Source: Methanomassiliicoccus sp. UBA6
GTDB lineage: Archaea; Thermoplasmatota; Thermoplasmata; Methanomassiliicoccales; Methanomassiliicoccaceae
Assembly: GCA_002508545.1 (NCBI GenBank)
Contig: DAVH01000020.1
Location: 691 to 6,267 of the forward strand
Direction of reading: 5' to 3'
DNA: 5,577 bases
Shown here piece after piece: positions 1-4,899 of this stretch. The notes under the pieces were generated by a model, which saw only the letters and a program-made list of their open reading frames with translations, was not told the DNA's origin and did not search any database. A program made the position numbers and the translations under genes. The number at the start of each line of letters is the position of its first letter. Positions within the stretch are counted from its first letter, which is position 1.

Positions 1-1107
1 TGCCCCTGCGCCCTGGTGATCTCGACCCCCGTCACCATCGTCAGCGGCCTCGCCGCCGCAACCCGCCACGGGATCCTGGTCAAGGGCGGGCGATGGCTGG
101 AGGAGGGAAGGGACCTGGCCTGCATCGCCTTCGACAAGACCGGCACCCTCACCCGGGGCGAGCCGGTGCTCACGGACTTCGCCCCCCTGGCCATGGATGG
201 GGAGGCCGCCTGGCGCCTGGCCACGGGCCTGGCGTCCCGCTCGGACCACCCCGTTTCCCGGGCCCTGGTGAAGCCCGGGGCTCCCTCCGCGCACGTGGAG
301 GGCTTCCGCGCCCTTCCCGGACAGGGGGTCCAGGGGACCATCGACGGCACCGTCTACAGCCTGGGCAACCACCACCTCATCGAGGAACTGGGGGTCTGCT
401 CCCCGTCCCTGGAGGAGCGGCTGGAGGCCCTGGAGCGCGGTGGCAAGACCACCCTGCTGCTCACCGACGGCAAGGCCGTCCTGGCCCTGTTCGCCCTGGC
501 CGACGAGGTGCGCCCCGGCAGCCGCGATGCCGTCGCCGCGCTCCACGCCCTGGGCATCCGCACCCTCATGCTCACGGGCGACAACACCCACACCGCAAAG
601 TCCATCGCCGTCCAGGTGGGCATCGACGAGGCCCTGGGCGACCAGCTCCCCGAGGACAAGGCCCGGGCGATCCGTTCCCAGGCCGGGAAGGTGGGCATGG
701 TGGGCGACGGCATCAACGACGGTCCCGCGCTGGCGGCGGCACACATCGGCTTCGCCATGGGCGCCGCGGGCTCCGACACCGCCATCGAGACCGCCGACGT
801 GGCCCTCATGTCCGACGACCTCTCCAAGCTCTGGTACCTTCGCGAGCTGAGCGATAAGGCGGTCGCGATAATCAAGCAGAACATCTGGTTCTCCCTGATC
901 AACATCACCTTCATGGTGGGAGCGGCCCTCCTGGGATATCTTGGGCTGGTCAGCGGCCTGTTGCTGAACGAGGCGAGTGCGGTCCTTGTGATCCTCAACG
1001 CCATCCGCCTGCTCAAGTGGAAAAGCAAGGCAGAGGGAGGAGCAGCCATGGACGGCGCGATGGGAATTCCTCCCGGGCAACCGGCCGGCCGGAGCGACCC
1101 TCGATAG
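1..1107 (+). CDS. Heavy-metal translocating P1B-type ATPase, C-terminal part (5' end outside window)
   Basis: This ATP-driven pump moves a soft metal cation (Zn/Cd/Pb or Cu class) across the cytoplasmic membrane. The reading frame is open from base 1, which encodes the intramembrane CPC metal site followed by ALVISTP. The N-terminal metal-binding domains and first membrane helices lie outside the window. Visible in order are the phosphorylation motif DKTGTLT (Asp codon 133-135), the P1B nucleotide-binding HP dipeptide (SDHP), the GQG loop, MLTGDN, GDGIND, and two final membrane helices ending in NAIRLL. Compared by eye with E. coli ZntA, the last two helices align without gaps. The Lys and Asp typical of Zn/Cd pumps are replaced by Ile and Asn (LLNEASA), so metal specificity is unclear. 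Eighteen of 19 Arg codons are CGN, unlike the AGR-rich neighbours, which suggests transfer from a bacterium. About 25 residues (AEGG onward) extend past the usual C-terminal end. The family is certain; the substrate is not. Confidence 0.95.
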   Translation, partial: CPCALVISTPVTIVSGLAAATRHGILVKGGRWLEEGRDLACIAFDKTGTLTRGEPVLTDFAPLAMDGEAAWRLATGLASRSDHPVSRALVKPGAPSAHVEGFRALPGQGVQGTIDGTVYSLGNHHLIEELGVCSPSLEERLEALERGGKTTLLLTDGKAVLALFALADEVRPGSRDAVAALHALGIRTLMLTGDNTHTAKSIAVQVGIDEALGDQLPEDKARAIRSQAGKVGMVGDGINDGPALAAAHIGFAMGAAGSDTAIETADVALMSDDLSKLWYLRELSDKAVAIIKQNIWFSLINITFMVGAALLGYLGLVSGLLLNEASAVLVILNAIRLLKWKSKAEGGAAMDGAMGIPPGQPAGRSDPR

Positions 1108-1155
1108 AAAGGAAGCCAAGGAACGAGAGAAAGAGAACGAAAGGTTGGTGAAAAG

Positions 1156-1413
1156 ATGGTTGACGAGAAGGCATCTGAGGACGGTGTGGAAACGGCGAGC
1201 TTCAAGATCAGCGGTCTATGCTCGTGCGAGTTCAAGATCATCGAGAAGAAGATGAAGAATCTCGAAGGGGTCAAGGAGTATAGCCTTAACCCAGTAACGA
1301 GCCAGCTGAAGGTGTCGTTCAACAAGTCCCTGCTGACGATCGAAGGCATCCAGAAGGCAGTGTCAAAGGCCGGTGGGAAAGCCTCCCTGATGAGGTCGAA
1401 TCAGATCCTCTGA
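1156..1413 (+). CDS. Small stand-alone HMA-like metal-binding protein with a CxC site
   Basis: This 85-aa soluble protein has the pattern of a heavy-metal-associated (ferredoxin-like, beta-alpha-beta-beta-alpha-beta) domain: a strand ending in GLCSCE (Cys22 and Cys24), a Lys/Glu-rich helix, LEGVKEY, a strand (LKVSF), and a second helix ending KAGGKASL. Canonical HMA domains carry GMxCxxC; here the loop is one residue shorter and gives CxC plus Glu25, reminiscent of the CCxxE-like sites of some P1B ATPase N-termini (from memory). The ATG at 1156 is preceded by GGTGA at 1147-1151. The gene starts 48 bases after the ATPase stop on the same strand, so it may be co-transcribed and act as a metallochaperone, metal buffer or detached regulatory domain for that pump. 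Its codon use (its one Arg is AGG) resembles the downstream genes rather than the ATPase. It converges on the ArsR gene with only three bases between stop codons. The family call is good; the role is inferred. Confidence 0.8.
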   Translation: MVDEKASEDGVETASFKISGLCSCEFKIIEKKMKNLEGVKEYSLNPVTSQLKVSFNKSLLTIEGIQKAVSKAGGKASLMRSNQIL

Positions 1414-1416
1414 TCC

Positions 1417-1800
1417 CTATGCCAAACGGCCGCAGCCCAGCGCATCCTTGCCCAGGTCGGTTATGGAGTATATCTTCCAGTTCTTCTTCGGATACGACGA
1501 CAACAGGCCGGCGTCCTCCAGGGCGCTCAGATGATAGGAGAGTCGTGAATCGGAGATCTTCAAGAACTCCTTGAGTACGCATGGACACAGGTCACAGTAC
1601 TTCACGGCCCAGAGGATCTTCAGTCGGGTCTTGTCGGACAAGGCATGATGGATGCTCAGCTGATGTTCAAGCTCCGCAGGTGAGGGTATGTGGGAGGCAA
1701 GCTCGCCCAATCCGCCGACCTCGGCGATGGCTTCTGTCACCTCGTCGGGTAGGTCCATGTCCGTCTGCTTTTTCCTGCCAGTCCTCGGGGAGCTGACCAT
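1417..1800 (-). CDS. ArsR/SmtB-family metal(loid)-responsive transcriptional repressor (ArsR1)
   Basis: This 127-aa DNA-binding repressor is expected to release its operator on binding a thiophilic metal or As(III). A winged-helix domain runs from about residue 50: ALSDKTRLKIL, then the metal-box helix containing CDLCPC, the recognition helix DSRLSYHLSALEDAGLL, and a wing (KKNWKIYSITDLGK). Cys72 and Cys74 align with the ELCVC cysteines of E. coli ArsR. Cys69 and Cys123 are extra possible ligands, and there is no N-terminal Cys. An N-terminal extension of about 45 residues (LPDE, VGG, IPSPAE) is shared with the second ArsR of this window, so the two look paralogous. The ATG at 1800 is supported by a TATA box centred about 26 nt upstream, which implies a leaderless mRNA. 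The gene is convergent with the HMA protein and ATPase, which makes those genes possible targets. Whether it senses As, Cd or Zn cannot be read from the sequence. Confidence 0.93.
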   Translation of the reverse strand: MVSSPRTGRKKQTDMDLPDEVTEAIAEVGGLGELASHIPSPAELEHQLSIHHALSDKTRLKILWAVKYCDLCPCVLKEFLKISDSRLSYHLSALEDAGLLSSYPKKNWKIYSITDLGKDALGCGRLA

Positions 1801-1822
1801 GCCTTCGAATAATCATCCGGCA

Positions 1823-1830
1823 TATTTAAA
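1823..1830 (-). promoter_or_regulatory. Archaeal TATA box for the leaderless arsR-family gene ending at 1417
   Basis: Read on the minus strand this is TTTAAATA, close to the archaeal TATA consensus. Its centre lies about 26 bases upstream of the A of the ATG at 1800, so transcription should begin at or next to the start codon. No Shine-Dalgarno sequence is expected or seen. A 5-base inverted repeat (CATCC at 1814-1818, GGATG at 1840-1844) brackets the box and could be a weak operator, but it is too short to call. Confidence 0.65.
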
Positions 1831-1973
1831 TTGACATCTGGATGCTCTGGTATTCGCTCAAAAGAAGAGCGGGGTGCTCAACTCCTTGGAGATCAAGGGC
1901 CGTGGGCCCCCGGGCCAGGGACGCCGAGAGACCTGGGGTCACGAATATGAACGACGCTGAAGCTCGAACCCGA

Positions 1974-1981
1974 TCATATAC
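1974..1981 (+). promoter_or_regulatory. Probable TATA box for the leaderless gene starting at 2003
   Basis: TCATATAC is centred about 25 bases upstream of the ATG at 2003, the spacing expected when transcription starts at the start codon. No ribosome-binding site precedes that ATG, and the frame is closed by a stop at 1958-1960 with no alternative ATG, GTG or TTG between, so both signals agree on the start. The rest of the 1801-2002 intergenic stretch holds no ORF or RNA gene that I can support. Confidence 0.5.
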
Positions 1982-2002
1982 AACGATCCTGAAGCTGCTA
2001 GC

Positions 2003-2323
2003 ATGACCGCGCCCCCTTCACCAAGGAAGTTCAAGCTGAGGAAGCTCTGTTCCTCGGTCGAGGAGTACGAGGCGATCGCCGGCGGTCCATTGGATCTCGA
2101 CAGGCTCGCCCTGCGCCTGTCCGAACTGCCCGGAGTCGAAGTGTCGAATCAGGATACCATCCTCACGGCGCTGTTCGAGGACGAGGGCGTGGTGGTCAGG
2201 CTCTTCCCCGACGGCAGGGCGCTCGTGCAGGCCGGATTGAGGGAGAACGCCGAGCGGGTGTGCTTATTATTGTCTGAAGCATCAGCTGACGAGGAAGCTA
2301 GCGATTCGGCGGAAAGAATTTAA
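2003..2323 (+). CDS. Small protein of unknown function, possibly a detached ThiF/E1-like C-terminal domain
   Basis: This 106-aa soluble, acidic protein has no signal peptide or membrane segment. It has a basic start (PRKFKLRKLC), a helix (DLDRLALRLSELPG), then two strand-like stretches with VVVRLFPDGRALVQAG, then a helix (NAERVCLLLSEA) and an acidic tail. The FPDGRALV stretch followed by a helix resembles, from memory, the small C-terminal domain found after the adenylyltransferase domain in some archaeal ThiF/MoeB-like E1 proteins. Here it would stand alone without catalytic residues, so no activity can be assigned. It has two cysteines (16 and 87) that are not arranged as a metal site. It is probably leaderless (TATA at 1974-1981). 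It ends 47 bases before the permease gene, with a promoter-like element and operator between, so it is probably not part of that operon, though read-through is possible. It is a likely real gene; the similarity is a low-confidence suggestion. Confidence 0.7.
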   Translation: MTAPPSPRKFKLRKLCSSVEEYEAIAGGPLDLDRLALRLSELPGVEVSNQDTILTALFEDEGVVVRLFPDGRALVQAGLRENAERVCLLLSEASADEEASDSAERI

Positions 2324-2325
2324 TA
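2319..2325 (+). promoter_or_regulatory. Candidate TATA box for the permease operon
   Basis: TTTAATA overlaps the stop codon of the preceding small gene. A start about 26 bases downstream would fall near 2348, inside the palindromic operator, leaving a leader of roughly 23 nt before the ATG at 2371. An alternative TATA-like stretch (AAAATATAT, 2347-2355) lies inside the operator itself and would give a leaderless or nearly leaderless transcript. Either way the palindrome sits where a bound repressor would block initiation. Confidence 0.4.
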
Positions 2326-2342
2326 CGGAAATGTCTTCATGA

Positions 2343-2360
2343 TTTCAAAATATATTGAAA
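2343..2360. promoter_or_regulatory. Palindromic ArsR-type operator upstream of the permease operon
   Basis: TTTCAAAATATATTGAAA is an 18-bp inverted repeat with a single mismatched pair (positions 7 and 12); one further A-T pair extends it to 2342-2361. The TTTCAA-N6-TTGAAA layout fits ArsR/SmtB-type operators. A near copy, with its mismatch at the same place, lies at 4955-4972 in the arsC/acr3 intergenic region, and 15 of 18 positions are identical. It ends 10 bases before the permease start codon. Binding by either ArsR protein of the window is inferred. Confidence 0.75.
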
Positions 2361-2370
2361 TAATGAGAAC

Positions 2371-3444
2371 ATGAGCGACCTACTTGTCGATCCACTGATG
2401 AGCGGCCTCAACAGTCTGATGGACTACATGTCCCAGCATGTCCTGACCTGTCTGATACCCGCCTTCTTCATCGCCGGGGCCATAGCGGCATTCGTCAAGA
2501 AGGACGCCATACTGAAGTACTTTGGACCAAGGACCAAGAGATATATCTCCTACCCTGTCGCTGCGGTCTCCGGCACGGTGCTGGCGGTGTGCAGCTGCAC
2601 GATCCTGCCGCTGTTCGCCGGAATCTACAAGAAGGGGAGCGGGCTGGGACCGGCATCCGCTTTCCTGTTCTCGGGACCGGCCATCAATGTCCTGGCGATC
2701 GTGTACACGGCCCAGGTGCTGGGGTACGATCTGGGGCTGGCCAGGGCGGTGACCGCCATCCTGCTGTCCATCCTGATTGGCTTCCTTATGTCGGTGATCT
2801 TCCGCAAGGACGAGGAAAGGAGGGCGAACGAGGCCAAGGACATCAATGTCAGAGCTTCCTCTGCCAAAGAGACCAGGCCGAAATGGGTCGTTCCATCGTT
2901 CTTCATCCTTCTCGTCGCCATCCTGCTCATCGGGTCGTCCAAGCTGGATTGGGTGCCCAAGCTCGCCGCGGTGTACCTGCTGACCATCGCCGTCGCGGTC
3001 ATTCTCATCTACTTCTTCAAGAAGGACGAGGTCACCGAATGGGGTTTGGAGACCTGGGACCTCACCAAGAAGATATTCCCGATATTGTTGATCGGGGCGT
3101 TCGCGGTTGGGGTGATCGCTTACTTCGTCCCGGCAGAGTACTTCCGCCCGTACCTGGGCGGCAACTCGCTGGGCTCGACGTTCCTAGCGTCGATCATCGG
3201 CGTGCTGCTGTACATGCCGACGCTGCTGGAGGTCCCCATCATAGGGACCACCTTCGGCTACTCGACCGGCGTCATGGGGAGCGGGCCGGCCCTGGCCTTG
3301 CTGCTGACCGGCCCGTCGCTGAGCCTGCCGTCGATGATCGTGCTCTACAGGATCATGGGTGCCAGGAGGACCGCTGTGTACATCCTGCTGGTCGTGGTGT
3401 TATCGACCGTTGTGGGGTTCGCTTACGGTTCGTTGCACGGGTGA
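2371..3444 (+). CDS. ArsP-type (PF03773-like) membrane permease
   Basis: This 357-aa integral membrane protein has about eight to ten hydrophobic segments and two pseudo-repeated halves. The first half has VCSCTILPLFAGIYKKG (Cys74, Cys76) followed by GPASAFLFSGPAINVL. The second has YMPTLLEVPIIGTTF followed by GPALALLLTGPSLSLPS. These are hallmarks of the ArsP_1 (DUF318) permease family. Characterised bacterial ArsP proteins export trivalent organoarsenicals such as methylarsenite, while other members are linked to Cu/Zn efflux, so the substrate here is open. A charged loop (about residues 144-171) separates the halves. The gene follows an ArsR-type palindrome and heads a tight operon with a small CC protein and a thioredoxin-like protein. 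No strong Shine-Dalgarno precedes the ATG at 2371, fitting a short or absent leader. Arg codons are 10 of 12 AGA/AGG, typical of this window except for the ATPase. The family call is strong; an arsenic role is inferred from operator and neighbours. Confidence 0.9.
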   Translation: MSDLLVDPLMSGLNSLMDYMSQHVLTCLIPAFFIAGAIAAFVKKDAILKYFGPRTKRYISYPVAAVSGTVLAVCSCTILPLFAGIYKKGSGLGPASAFLFSGPAINVLAIVYTAQVLGYDLGLARAVTAILLSILIGFLMSVIFRKDEERRANEAKDINVRASSAKETRPKWVVPSFFILLVAILLIGSSKLDWVPKLAAVYLLTIAVAVILIYFFKKDEVTEWGLETWDLTKKIFPILLIGAFAVGVIAYFVPAEYFRPYLGGNSLGSTFLASIIGVLLYMPTLLEVPIIGTTFGYSTGVMGSGPALALLLTGPSLSLPSMIVLYRIMGARRTAVYILLVVVLSTVVGFAYGSLHG

Positions 3445-3448
3445 TAAT

Positions 3449-3718
3449 ATGGAAGAAGAGAAGCCATGCTGCGCCGCGGCCGCGGCGAGGAAGATCAGGA
3501 AGGTCATGATCGGCGGACAGGAGATCGGCGTGGCCCAGCTCGACGAGATCATCGCACGCATTTCGGGCATCGGCCTGGAGGACGGGATAGCGATCGAAAG
3601 GGCGCTCATGAAGGAAGTGAAGATCTACAACTACGTGCCAGTAAGCCGAGAGCGAGAGTACAGTTGCGCAATAATGCAGGAATACGTCAGGAGGAGTTCA
3701 CATGGTAAGGAAGATTGA
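3449..3718 (+). CDS. Conserved small protein with N-terminal Cys-Cys, second gene of the permease operon
   Basis: This is an 89-aa soluble protein. Its start is the ATG at 3449, four bases after the permease stop; GGTGA (3440-3444) overlaps that stop and supports it. An in-frame earlier start at 3359 would overlap the permease and is unlikely. Features are a Cys7-Cys8 pair followed by an Ala run, a basic strand (ARKIRKVMIGGQEIGV), a predicted helix (AQLDEIIARI), and a C-terminal part with VKIYNYVP and EYSCAIMQEYVRR (Cys73). The layout 'metal or ligand strand, GL-E/D helix, VK-YNY-P' recalls small proteins found beside thioredoxin-like and permease genes in methanogens, often mislabelled as NAC transcription factors (from memory). 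No biochemical function is known to me. Its position between an efflux permease and a CxxC redox protein, plus the CC pair, suggests a metal(loid)-handling accessory or adaptor. The gene is confident; the role is inferred. Confidence 0.82.
   Translation: MEEEKPCCAAAAARKIRKVMIGGQEIGVAQLDEIIARISGIGLEDGIAIERALMKEVKIYNYVPVSREREYSCAIMQEYVRRSSHGKED
3689..3694 (+). promoter_or_regulatory. Strong Shine-Dalgarno site for the thioredoxin-like gene
   Basis: AGGAGG lies inside the 3' end of the preceding gene, seven bases before the ATG at 3702. It fixes the start of the downstream gene and supports translation of the overlapping pair from one operon mRNA. Confidence 0.8.
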
Positions 3719-3944
3719 GGTCCTGGGGACAGGATGCGCCAAGTGCAAGAGATTGGAGAAGAACGTTCGCGAAGCGGTCGCAGAGCTGGGTGCAGATGTC
3801 GAGATCGTCAAGATCGATGACTTCGATGAGATCGTGAAGAGAGGCATCATGATCACCCCTGGCCTGGTGCTCGACGGAGAGATCGTCGCCGCCGGCAGGG
3901 TCCCCGGGATCGAGGAGATCAAGGGAATGATCACCAGGGAATAG
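3702..3944 (+). CDS. Thioredoxin-fold small redox protein (redox-active disulfide protein 2 type)
   Basis: This 80-aa cytoplasmic protein matches the short archaeal thioredoxin/glutaredoxin-like family. It has a first strand (KIEVLGTG), the active site Cys12-Ala-Lys-Cys15, a helix (RLEKNVREAVAELG), a second strand (EIVKI), the ITP turn with the expected cis-proline (Pro53), and LVLDGEIVAAGRVP followed by a final helix. It should perform dithiol-disulfide exchange. The start overlaps the previous gene by 17 bases and has a perfect AGGAGG site, so it is part of the permease operon. Two partners are plausible: the arsenate reductase encoded about 1 kb away, whose three-cysteine mechanism needs a thioredoxin, or the cysteine-bearing permease and CC protein of its own operon. 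The electron donor is unknown. The family call is strong; the partner is inferred. Confidence 0.92.
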   Translation: MVRKIEVLGTGCAKCKRLEKNVREAVAELGADVEIVKIDDFDEIVKRGIMITPGLVLDGEIVAAGRVPGIEEIKGMITRE

Positions 3945-3945
3945 G

Positions 3946-4014
3946 CCGTTCCACTTGAGCGAGCAAGTAAGGGACCGAGGCGCACAACGAAGCGGAACGG
4001 ACGGACGCTTCGTT
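3946..4014. repeat. Cluster of inverted repeats between convergent genes, possibly a two-way terminator
   Basis: Three pairings are visible. The best is AACGAAGCG (3986-3994) with CGCTTCGTT (4006-4014), a 9-bp stem with an 11-nt loop. A small hairpin pairs ACTTG (3953-3957) with CAAGT (3964-3968). CCGTTCC (3946-3952) can pair with GGAACGG (3994-4000), which competes with the 9-bp stem. The region separates the permease operon from the convergent arsC-arsR operon, so a role in ending transcription or protecting 3' ends is possible. There is no T-run of the sort usual at archaeal terminators. Confidence 0.45.
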
Positions 4015-4045
4015 CCCAGCCGGCGTCCGGACCTGGATGGCCCTG

Positions 4046-4459
4046 TCACTCTTCCGATGATGCTTCGCGAGGCCACAGGGTCCTTTCGACGCTTAGGAGG
4101 TCCCGTCCAAAATCGGTGAGCATGTAGACGCGCCACCTCCTTTTCGGGGACGAGGTGATTATGCCCGCCACCTCCAGGATATTGAGGTGATAGGAAAGCT
4201 TCGAGTCGGAAAGCTCGGTGATCTCCTTCAGCAAGCATGGGCAGAGGTCCAATGTATTGAGGGCGCTCAGGATCTGAAGCCTTATGGGGTCGGAGAGAGC
4301 GTTCAGAACGCTTGATTCGGTGGCGAAGCTCTCCTTGCTCGGGATGATGCTCTTGATCTTCTCCATACCTCCGTGATGGCGAACGGCCGCTTCCATCTCC
4401 TCGGGCAGGTTCATGCTGCTTGTGCAGCACCCCTTCTTCTTCGCGCGCCCCGTGACCAT
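4046..4459 (-). CDS. arsR: ArsR-family arsenic/metal-responsive repressor (ArsR2) of the arsC operon
   Basis: This 137-aa winged-helix repressor is expected to bind the TTTCAA/TTGAAA operators of this window and release them on As(III) binding. Visible are ALSDPIRLQIL, the metal-box helix with DLCPC (Cys73, Cys75, matching the ELCVC site of E. coli ArsR), the recognition helix DSKLSYHLNILEVAGI and a wing (KRRWRVYMLTDFG). A vicinal Cys11-Cys12 sits in the N-terminal extension. This recalls the N-terminal cysteines of CgArsR1 and CadC, so the ligand site could include residues from both places. The start at 4459 is fixed by an AAGGAG site (4466-4471) that overlaps the arsC stop; the gap to arsC is 10 bases, so the two are co-transcribed. 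It shares the extension (LPEE, GG, IPS) and the CPC helix with the ArsR gene at 1417-1800, a probable paralogue. Target operators and the exact inducer are inferred from context. Confidence 0.93.
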   Translation of the reverse strand: MVTGRAKKKGCCTSSMNLPEEMEAAVRHHGGMEKIKSIIPSKESFATESSVLNALSDPIRLQILSALNTLDLCPCLLKEITELSDSKLSYHLNILEVAGIITSSPKRRWRVYMLTDFGRDLLSVERTLWPREASSEE

Positions 4460-4465
4460 TTTCTT

Positions 4466-4471
4466 CTCCTT
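4466..4471 (-). promoter_or_regulatory. Shine-Dalgarno site of arsR overlapping the arsC stop codon
   Basis: On the minus strand AAGGAG begins within the arsC TAA stop and lies six to seven bases before the arsR ATG, which points to coupled translation of the arsC-arsR mRNA. Confidence 0.7.
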
Positions 4472-4886
4472 ACTTGTCAGGCAGGACGAGATTGTCGACT
4501 ATCCATTTATTGATTCTATTCCTGCTCTTCCTGAACGCCAACAACCTTTCCTCTTCGCTGCCCTCCGCCTCCGATGGATCATCGAACGCGTGATGGATCT
4601 GCTCCTTTCCCCCTGGGAAGAAGGGGCAGGTCTCCGCCGCGTTGGAACAGACCATCACCACATAGTCGAACGTCTGCCCCTCGAACACATCGATGCCTTT
4701 GGAATACTGGTCCGAGATGTCGATGTCCAGCTCGGCCATCACCCGCACTGCCAGGGGATGTATTGCGCCAGGCTTCGTCCCTGCACTGCTCGCCGTGAGG
4801 ACCTTCGAGTACAGCGCGTTCACCAGACCTTCGGCCATCTGCGATCTGGCAGAATTGTGGGTGCATATGAACAATACGCTCTTCAT
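4470..4886 (-). CDS. arsC: Thioredoxin-coupled arsenate reductase, LMW protein tyrosine phosphatase type
   Basis: This 138-aa cytoplasmic enzyme reduces arsenate to arsenite for export. The N-terminal phosphate-binding loop is CTHNSARS with nucleophile Cys8, and the redox pair is Cys80 and Cys87 (VCSNAAETCPF). Spacing from the nucleophile (72 and 79 residues) equals Cys10/Cys82/Cys89 of the S. aureus pI258 enzyme, so the three-cysteine, thioredoxin-dependent mechanism should apply. FDDP near residue 101 fits the family's general-acid loop. I chose the ATG at 4886: GGTGA lies eight bases upstream, and the protein then begins MKSVLFIC as the family does. A longer reading from TTG at 4916 adds ten atypical residues. 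The gene is first in an operon with arsR and diverges from acr3, with a shared TATA/operator region between. The thioredoxin-like protein at 3702 is a candidate electron donor (inference). Confidence 0.95.
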   Translation of the reverse strand: MKSVLFICTHNSARSQMAEGLVNALYSKVLTASSAGTKPGAIHPLAVRVMAELDIDISDQYSKGIDVFEGQTFDYVVMVCSNAAETCPFFPGGKEQIHHAFDDPSEAEGSEEERLLAFRKSRNRINKWIVDNLVLPDK

Positions 4887-4894
4887 GCCAGCCT

Positions 4895-4899
4895 TCACC
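4895..4899 (-). promoter_or_regulatory. Shine-Dalgarno site that decides the arsC start
   Basis: GGTGA on the minus strand, eight bases before the ATG at 4886. It favours the 138-aa product over the longer TTG-initiated frame from 4916. Confidence 0.6.

Noticed and set aside
850..1020. A change in codon style inside the ATPase around position 850, hinting at a recombination joint
   Set aside because: There are too few codons to tell this from the different amino-acid content of membrane helices; the frame and alignment are continuous.
354..1349. Long 331-codon open frame on the minus strand opposite the ATPase
   Set aside because: It is antisense to a clear P1B ATPase and to the HMA gene, with Ser/Arg/Ala-rich low-information protein typical of the reverse of a G+C-rich gene, and no recognisable motif.
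1814..1844. CATCC/GGATG inverted repeat around the ArsR1 TATA box as an operator
   Set aside because: The arms are only 5 bp with no extension and no second copy; it does not resemble the TTTCAA/TTGAAA operators.
3359..3448. Upstream extension of the 89-aa gene by 30 codons
   Set aside because: It would overlap the permease by about 86 bases, adds Cys/Trp-rich residues unlike the rest, and the ATG at 3449 has its own GGTGA site.
2589..3509. 306-codon open frame on the plus strand within the permease
   Set aside because: It is a shifted frame of the permease, rich in Gly/Arg/His/Asp, without membrane segments or motifs.
3687..4430. 247-codon open frame on the minus strand across the thioredoxin gene, intergenic region and arsR
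   Set aside because: It overlaps two genes with definite family motifs, one in another frame of the same strand, and its product has no domain pattern.
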